Assembly: GCA_938009055.1 (NCBI GenBank)
Contig: CALLIO010000247.1
Span: forward strand, 1-10,218
Length of the DNA stretch: 10,218 nt
Source of the DNA: an uncultured Altererythrobacter sp.
Lineage (GTDB): Bacteria > Pseudomonadota > Alphaproteobacteria > Sphingomonadales > Sphingomonadaceae
Direction: 5' to 3'
Below are positions 6,105-10,218 of this stretch, one piece after another. A model generated the notes under the pieces. It did not search any database, had not been told where the DNA came from, and worked only from the letters and a program-made list of their open reading frames with translations. Numbering within the stretch: position 1 is the stretch's first letter; each line of letters starts with the position of its first letter. Made by a program: the position numbers and the translations under genes.

Positions 6105-6171
6105 GAAAAAAGCTCATAAGGCCGCCCGCCAGCACTGGAAAGAGCGCAATTGGCTGGCTAGGGCAGCGTTA

Positions 6172-7206
6172 ATGATACAGTCCCTGACGATTGCTCGCCC
6201 CGATGATTGGCACCTGCATTTGCGCGATGGCGATATGCTGCGCGATGTGACGCAATATACCGCGCGCCAGTTTGCTCGTGCGATTGTGATGCCCAACCTC
6301 TCGCAGCCCGTCACCGATACTGCCAGTGCCAGGGCATATCGCGAGCGGATCATGGCGGCTGTGCCCGATGGCATGGACTTTACCCCCCTGATGACCTGCT
6401 ATCTCACCGATACGACCGATTCTGCTGATTTGGTCGCAGGGGCCGAGGCGGGCGTGTTCACCGCTGCCAAGCTTTATCCCGCCAATGCCACGACCAATTC
6501 AGCGCACGGGGTGAGCGATGTGCAAAAAATATACCCCGTGCTCGAAGCGATGGAGGCCGCCGGGGTCGTGCTATGCGTGCATGGCGAAGTGACCGATCAC
6601 GAGATTGACGTGTTTGACCGCGAGGCTGAGTTTATCGAGCGGCATTTGCGCGCGATTGTTGAGAATTTCCCCGCGCTCAAAGTGGTGTTCGAACATATCA
6701 CAACCAGCGATGCGGTGGAGTTCGTGCTCGGCGCTCCTGCCAATGTTGCGGCCACGATCACTCCGCAGCATTTGCACATCAACCGCAATGCCATGCTGGT
6801 GGGCGGAATCCAGCCGCACAATTACTGCCTTCCCGTCGCTAAGCGCGAGACGCATCGGCTGGCCTTACGCAAAGCAGCGACATCGGGATCGCCCAAATTC
6901 TTCCTTGGCACTGATAGCGCGCCGCATGCGCGCGAAGATAAGGAATCGGCCTGCGGCTGCGCGGGCATTTTCAACGCACCCTATGCGCTGGAAAGCTATC
7001 TGGCGGTGTTTGAGGAAGAAGACGCATTGGACCAGTTCGAGGCTTTCGCCTCGCTCAATGGGCCAGCATTTTATGGTCTGCCGGCGAATGATGAACGCAT
7101 CACTTTGACAAGAGCTGAAGTCAATGTGCCCGATCTATTGCAGGCGGGCGGTAGTGATATCGTACCCTTCCACGCAGGAAAAACTCTCAACTGGGCCATA
7201 TCGTAA
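6172..7206 (+). CDS. pyrC: Dihydroorotase, E. coli PyrC type
   Basis: The enzyme interconverts N-carbamoyl-L-aspartate and L-dihydroorotate, the third step of de novo pyrimidine synthesis. From the ATG at 6172 it has 344 residues, against 348 in E. coli. All metal ligands are present with a constant offset of two: H14 and H16 (DDWHLHLRDG), the carboxylated lysine K100 (FTAAKLYPANAT), H137 (CVHGE), H175 (FEHITT) and the catalytic D248 (GTDSAPHA). PNLSQPVTD and the final AGKTLNW are also typical. The open frame runs back to 6073, but the family N-terminus (MIQSLTIARPDDWHLH) and AGGG at 6160-6163 fix the start. It diverges from the ATP-grasp gene, and no clear promoter is seen in the 67-bp gap. 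Confidence 0.96.
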   Translation: MIQSLTIARPDDWHLHLRDGDMLRDVTQYTARQFARAIVMPNLSQPVTDTASARAYRERIMAAVPDGMDFTPLMTCYLTDTTDSADLVAGAEAGVFTAAKLYPANATTNSAHGVSDVQKIYPVLEAMEAAGVVLCVHGEVTDHEIDVFDREAEFIERHLRAIVENFPALKVVFEHITTSDAVEFVLGAPANVAATITPQHLHINRNAMLVGGIQPHNYCLPVAKRETHRLALRKAATSGSPKFFLGTDSAPHAREDKESACGCAGIFNAPYALESYLAVFEEEDALDQFEAFASLNGPAFYGLPANDERITLTRAEVNVPDLLQAGGSDIVPFHAGKTLNWAIS

Positions 7207-7344
7207 TAGTCTGACGCAATTTATTTACATGGCTTTACACTAAAACCTGCGCGAAACGCTAAATATGTTGCGACAGTTTACAACGTTGCACCGATTCTGA
7301 CGTTATCTGAAGCGTCTGTTGCATTAGGTTCAGCATTGTGATCC

Positions 7345-7350
7345 TATAAA
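7345..7350 (+). promoter_or_regulatory. TATAAA -10-like box for the candidate small RNA
   Basis: CCTATAAA is the best -10-like element in the AT-richer 140 bp after pyrC. TTGCAT at 7319-7324 is 20 bp upstream, which is longer than usual spacing, so the -35 is uncertain. The predicted start of transcription is about 7357. Confidence 0.35.
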
Positions 7351-7356
7351 AGGCAC

Positions 7357-7541
7357 ACAAATTGAGGGGGTTAGGTAGGCCTGCCCGCTTGATTGCCTTG
7401 ACGGCCAATCGCTGGCCGAAGCAGTTTTATGACTTGGGCCGACCCACCAAAGGCCCGGGCGTGGCTCCCACCAAGCCGCGGAAGGCGTCCCTTTGCTCGC
7501 ACCGGTCCTGATGTCGGGTGAGGGGGCGCTTTCACTTTTTT
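7357..7541 (+). ncRNA. Candidate small RNA (about 185 nt) with twin C-rich loops
   Basis: This fills most of the 404-bp gene-free stretch between pyrC and the lipoprotein gene; the part before it (7207-7344) is AT-richer and shows no gene. Strong hairpins follow one another. Hairpin 1 is CGGCCA/TGGCCG at 7402-7418. Hairpin 2 is CTTGGGCC (7433-7440) with GGCCCGGG (7452-7459) and loop GACCCACCAAA. Hairpin 3 is CGTGGCT (7460-7466) with AGCCGCG (7474-7480) and loop CCCACCA. A terminator follows at 7518-7541. The 8-mer CCCACCAA occurs in or at the edge of both loops (7443-7450, 7467-7474), as in trans-acting RNAs that bind ribosome sites with C-rich loops. I do not recognise 6S, SRP, RNase P or tmRNA signatures. 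It may instead be an attenuated leader of the lipoprotein gene. The 5' end is approximate. Confidence 0.45.
7518..7541 (+). terminator. Intrinsic terminator of the candidate small RNA
   Basis: GTGAGGG (7518-7524) pairs with CTTTCAC (7529-7535) as seven base pairs, two of them G-T wobbles valid only on the plus strand, around a GGCG tetraloop. TTTTTT (7536-7541) follows directly. This is a textbook Rho-independent terminator and lies 69 bp before the next gene. Confidence 0.7.
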
Positions 7542-7610
7542 ACGGGTCAGCGCTTCTGCAACGCTAATCTCACGCCTTTTTAACCATATTGCGCGAATGC
7601 GATTGGACGT

Positions 7611-8339
7611 ATGCGACAAGCTCGTCCTTCTTTGCTCCTTCTCAGCGCTTTTTGGGCGCTGTCAGCGTGCTCTGACGCGGCGCAGGACGATGGATTGAAC
7701 GAAACGAGCGATCCGCTGATCGAGCAGGCCCTGGGCGATCATTTGATGGTTGATCCTGACCTTGCCTCACAGAACGAAGCAAATGCAGCGCTGACGGTTG
7801 GTTATGATTCCTCCATCCCGCCGCCGCTCACCGGGCCGGAAGAACGCACAAAAGCGCAAGCCGCGAGCCGGACTTTGCTGCTCGAAGGGGGCAAGATCGC
7901 GGATATGCCAATGCCTGACGAGGATGAGCAGTGGCCGCAGCTTGCCGGAGCGCTCACCGCAGCCGAGCGTGCATCACGGATCGATTTCGCGAAGAAATGT
8001 GCAGAGCGGCTCAACTATTCAGCCGTTTGGGCAGTGCGCCTGCCCGAATATGCGCAGATCGTGCCGCATGGCGCATTGGTCGAGGCTGCCGGCAATCCGC
8101 AGGACCGCTGCAACATTCGCATCGTCACCTATCTCACCGATCTGCCGGTCGAGGAGGTCATGCAATTCCACTTCAATATGGCGAAACGCGCCGGTTTCCA
8201 GCTGCGGTATTCCAAGGGCGAGGAGAGCGCGCTCCTTGGCACTTCGGCAAAGGGCAGCCTTGCGGTTCACGCGCGGCCACGTGGCGGGTTTCAAACCGAA
8301 GTCGATATTGTGAGCTTGGCCAAAACCGCTGGAAGCTGA
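7611..8339 (+). CDS. Predicted lipoprotein of unknown function
   Basis: No named family is recognised. The 242-residue product begins with a short lipoprotein signal: MRQARPSLLLLSAFWALSAC, with lipobox LSAC and C20 as the lipidated residue, then an acidic linker (SDAAQDDGLNETSD). Residues about 25-110 are polar and acidic and look flexible. Residues about 115-235 look like a small alpha/beta domain with VEEVMQFHFNMAKRAGFQLRY (180-200), where a helix is followed by a strand. Two cysteines, C130 and C167, could form a disulfide in the periplasm. The start is fixed by the signal peptide, although the ribosome site is weak (GGA at 7605-7607). It lies downstream of the small RNA terminator and converges with astD, with four bases between them. 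Confidence 0.82.
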   Translation: MRQARPSLLLLSAFWALSACSDAAQDDGLNETSDPLIEQALGDHLMVDPDLASQNEANAALTVGYDSSIPPPLTGPEERTKAQAASRTLLLEGGKIADMPMPDEDEQWPQLAGALTAAERASRIDFAKKCAERLNYSAVWAVRLPEYAQIVPHGALVEAAGNPQDRCNIRIVTYLTDLPVEEVMQFHFNMAKRAGFQLRYSKGEESALLGTSAKGSLAVHARPRGGFQTEVDIVSLAKTAGS

Positions 8340-8343
8340 GCAA

Positions 8344-9756
8344 TTACTCTTTCAAGCCAAGGCCGATGCTGGCGCGTGGTTGCTCCATTTCCGAACTTGC
8401 AACAGGATAAGCGCAATAGTCCGCCGCGTAGAAAGCTGCGGGCCGGTGGTTGCCCGACAAGCCCACGCCGCCAAACGGGGCCGCTGAAGAGGCACCATTG
8501 GTGGGCCGGTTCCAATTGACGATCCCCGCGCGCACATTGGCCCAAAAGCGGTCGTAATCCGCTGGCTTGCCGCCGATTAGTGATGCGGAAAGGCCGAAGC
8601 GGGTGTTATTCGCCTCTGCAATGGCGGCATCAAAATCTGGAACTTTGATCACTTGAAGAATAGGGCCGAACAGCTCGACATCGGGCCTGTCCTGCATTGC
8701 AGTCGTGTCGATAATGCCGGGCGTCAGGAACGGCTTGTCCGCCTGTGGCCGCTTCATATGCATCAACGCCTTGCCGCCATTGGTCAGCAGATGGACGAAG
8801 CTTTCCGTCAGCAAATCGGCGGTCTCATTGTCTATCACCGACCCCATGAAAGGGGCTGGTTCGGCAAAGGGCTCATCAACGATCAGCTTTTTGGCGAGCG
8901 GGATAAGATGCTCCATCATCTCGTCATAAGCATCCTCGACGATGACCAGCCGCCGTGCCGCAGTGCATCTCTGCCCAGCGGTGGTGAAGGCGCTTTGCAC
9001 AGTAAGCACCGCCGCATCGGCCATTTTCGGATTGGGCAGCACAACGAGCGGATTGTTGCCGCCCATTTCCAGCGCAACGAGCTTGCCCGGATTGGATGCC
9101 AGCTTGCGGTTGATGGCAATCCCGCCTTGCACCGATCCGGTGAACAAAACCCCGTCAATGCCAGGGTCAGCGATCAGCGCTTTGCCCTCTTCCAAATCGC
9201 CGATCGCCAATTGCAAGACCGCTTGGGGAATGCCCGATTTGTGGAAGCAGTCGACCAGAAAAGCGCCCACGGCTGGCGTTTTCTCGCTCGGTTTGAAGAC
9301 AACGGTATTGCCCGCGATCAATGCTGGCACAATGTGTCCATTGGGAAGGTGGGCGGGGAAGTTGTAGGGGCCAAGCACCGCCATCACGCCATGCGGTTTG
9401 TGGCGCAAGGCCGCTGTGCCTTGCAAAGCGCTGTCGAGCCGTTTTTTGCCCGTGCGCTCGGCATAGGCGCTGACCGAAATCTCGACCTTCCCCATCACCG
9501 CATCCACTTCAGTGCGCGCTTCCCACAAGGGTTTGCCGGTCTCGCGTGCAATCAAATCGGCAAAGGTGTCGGCCTCTGCCCGCACTGTGTTGACGAAACG
9601 GCGCAGCAATTCGATTCGGTTGGCAAGAGGTTGGGAGGCCCATTCCGGCCAGGCGCGGCGTGCGCGCTCGACGCAAGCGGCCACATCACTGCGATTACCG
9701 CGCCACAATTCCTCTCCCGTTGCCGGCTCGTAGGAAACAAGGGTTTGGTCTGACAT
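8344..9756 (-). CDS. astD: N-succinylglutamate 5-semialdehyde dehydrogenase (AstD)
   Basis: AstD oxidises N-succinylglutamate semialdehyde to N-succinylglutamate with NAD+, the fourth step of the arginine succinyltransferase pathway. The 470-residue protein has the full aldehyde dehydrogenase set: GPYNFPAHLPNG (129-140) with N132, FKPSEKTP (154-161) with K155, FTGSVQGG (205-212), the general base E230 in LEMGGNNPLVV, the nucleophile C264 in AGQRCTAARR and ELFGPILQV (361-369). HRPAAFYAADYCAYPVAS near the end is characteristic of AstD rather than other ALDH families. It is slightly shorter than E. coli AstD (492). No other ast gene is in view; astA and astB may lie elsewhere. The ATG at 9756 has only a weak AAAAG ribosome site. 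Confidence 0.94.
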   Translation of the reverse strand: MSDQTLVSYEPATGEELWRGNRSDVAACVERARRAWPEWASQPLANRIELLRRFVNTVRAEADTFADLIARETGKPLWEARTEVDAVMGKVEISVSAYAERTGKKRLDSALQGTAALRHKPHGVMAVLGPYNFPAHLPNGHIVPALIAGNTVVFKPSEKTPAVGAFLVDCFHKSGIPQAVLQLAIGDLEEGKALIADPGIDGVLFTGSVQGGIAINRKLASNPGKLVALEMGGNNPLVVLPNPKMADAAVLTVQSAFTTAGQRCTAARRLVIVEDAYDEMMEHLIPLAKKLIVDEPFAEPAPFMGSVIDNETADLLTESFVHLLTNGGKALMHMKRPQADKPFLTPGIIDTTAMQDRPDVELFGPILQVIKVPDFDAAIAEANNTRFGLSASLIGGKPADYDRFWANVRAGIVNWNRPTNGASSAAPFGGVGLSGNHRPAAFYAADYCAYPVASSEMEQPRASIGLGLKE

Positions 9757-9851
9757 GGCTTTTCGTTGAACAGTCCCGATATGAGCGACCGCGTTAGATG
9801 AACATGATGAACTTGAAAAGAGCGCGCCCTAAGGATTTACACCTTGGTACT

Positions 9852-10218
9852 TTACATATGCCCCCATGGTTTGGGCGCGGGCCCATGCGCATCGCTCATC
9901 CGCCGGATGGCAGCGATTTTGCCCTCCAACGGGTTCCAGTCATCCCTTTCATCTATCGCTGACCACAGGCTTTCCACTTCGTCAATCAGCATGGATTGGG
10001 GAGCGCCTTCGTTCCAATAAGGATGCGTGTCAGCGGTGGTTTCATAGCCTGCAAAGATCTCGGCTAACTCACCGTCAGCCTCGCGTCCGCCCCTGTGTGC
10101 GTAAAAGAAAGCATCGGGTTGAGCCTTGGTGTCGCGCATGGCTTTTTCGCAAGCAGCGACCAGTTCCTGATTGCGCTCCACGCCCAAGGATTTGACGCCA
10201 AGACGCCAGCACCAGCGT
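9852..10218 (-). CDS. 3' end of a gene resembling the SelO/YdiU (UPF0061) family
   Basis: The frame is open to the edge of the window, so only about 121 C-terminal residues are visible. No reliable start lies inside; the codon at 10187 is TTG within a longer frame. The segment RLGVKSLGVERNQELVAAC, then FFYAHRGGRE, HPYWNEGAPQSMLIDEVES and IDERDDWNPLEGKIAAIRRM recalls, from memory, the C-terminal part of SelO/YdiU-like proteins of sphingomonads. SelO is a pseudokinase-fold enzyme that transfers AMP to hydroxyl side chains of proteins. The catalytic domain lies outside the window, so this is not proven. It ends 95 bp before astD on the same strand, and no terminator is seen between them. Confidence 0.5.
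   Translation of the reverse strand, partial: RWCWRLGVKSLGVERNQELVAACEKAMRDTKAQPDAFFYAHRGGREADGELAEIFAGYETTADTHPYWNEGAPQSMLIDEVESLWSAIDERDDWNPLEGKIAAIRRMSDAHGPAPKPWGHM

Noticed and set aside
7357..7541. 6S RNA, SRP RNA or tmRNA
   Set aside because: The size fits 6S, but I cannot pair the two ends into a closing stem, and the characteristic SRP and tmRNA motifs are absent.
7371..7619. An 82-codon leftward open frame across the gene-poor stretch after pyrC
   Set aside because: It runs through the terminator and hairpins, has no family resemblance and its composition is arginine- and proline-rich as expected of chance frames in GC-rich DNA.
8497..8504. TTGGTGGG, an exact complement of the repeated sRNA loop
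   Set aside because: It lies on the strand antisense to astD, so the astD message does not carry it; an 8-base match is also not rare.
8653..9753. A 366-codon rightward open frame opposite astD
   Set aside because: It is the shadow of the astD coding sequence; astD has complete catalytic motifs, while this frame matches nothing and is low in recognisable structure.
9829..9847. Small hairpin between the SelO-like gene and astD as a terminator
   Set aside because: The stem is six base pairs with a wobble and no U-tract follows on the minus strand.

Overview
The window looks like chromosomal DNA of an alphaproteobacterium, most likely a sphingomonad such as the Erythrobacter group. This is inferred from the moderately high GC content, the style of the proteins (L21 with a Lys/Ala/Pro tail, E. 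coli-type PyrC, AstD, a 310-residue PF10118 diiron protein) and the gene neighbourhoods. No phage, transposon, CRISPR or plasmid hallmark is visible. Most of it is ordinary core and near-core metabolism, tightly packed on both strands.

Left part (1-3841): the last codons of moaD and all of moaE (molybdopterin synthase) read rightward. A convergent gap follows that carries an FNR/FixK-like palindrome. Next is a leftward predicted lipoprotein gene, then the rightward ribosomal pair rplU-rpmA. After rpmA comes a 178-bp gap rich in RNA-type stems, then a GNAT acetyltransferase gene starting with GTG. A leftward PF10118 ferritin-like metal-dependent hydrolase gene converges on it.

Middle part (3842-7206): a TetR-family regulator diverges from the PF10118 gene across only 29 bp containing an imperfect palindrome, so it probably controls that gene and itself. 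It converges with a leftward two-gene operon made of an ATP-grasp ligase followed by ygfZ, joined by a GTGA stop/start overlap. pyrC (dihydroorotase) diverges from this operon.

Right part (7207-10218): the one long gene-poor stretch (404 bp) holds a candidate small RNA of about 185 nt. It has a -10-like box, three strong hairpins (two of them showing the same C-rich loop) and an intrinsic terminator. A predicted lipoprotein gene follows. It converges with leftward astD (arginine succinyltransferase pathway), and upstream of astD lies the 3' part of a gene that resembles the SelO/YdiU family.

The two most interesting signals are non-coding: the structured rpmA-GNAT intercistronic RNA, with a possible Shine-Dalgarno-sequestering helix, and the terminator-bounded RNA downstream of pyrC. 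Both are inferred from base pairing read by eye; neither matched an RNA family I recognise.
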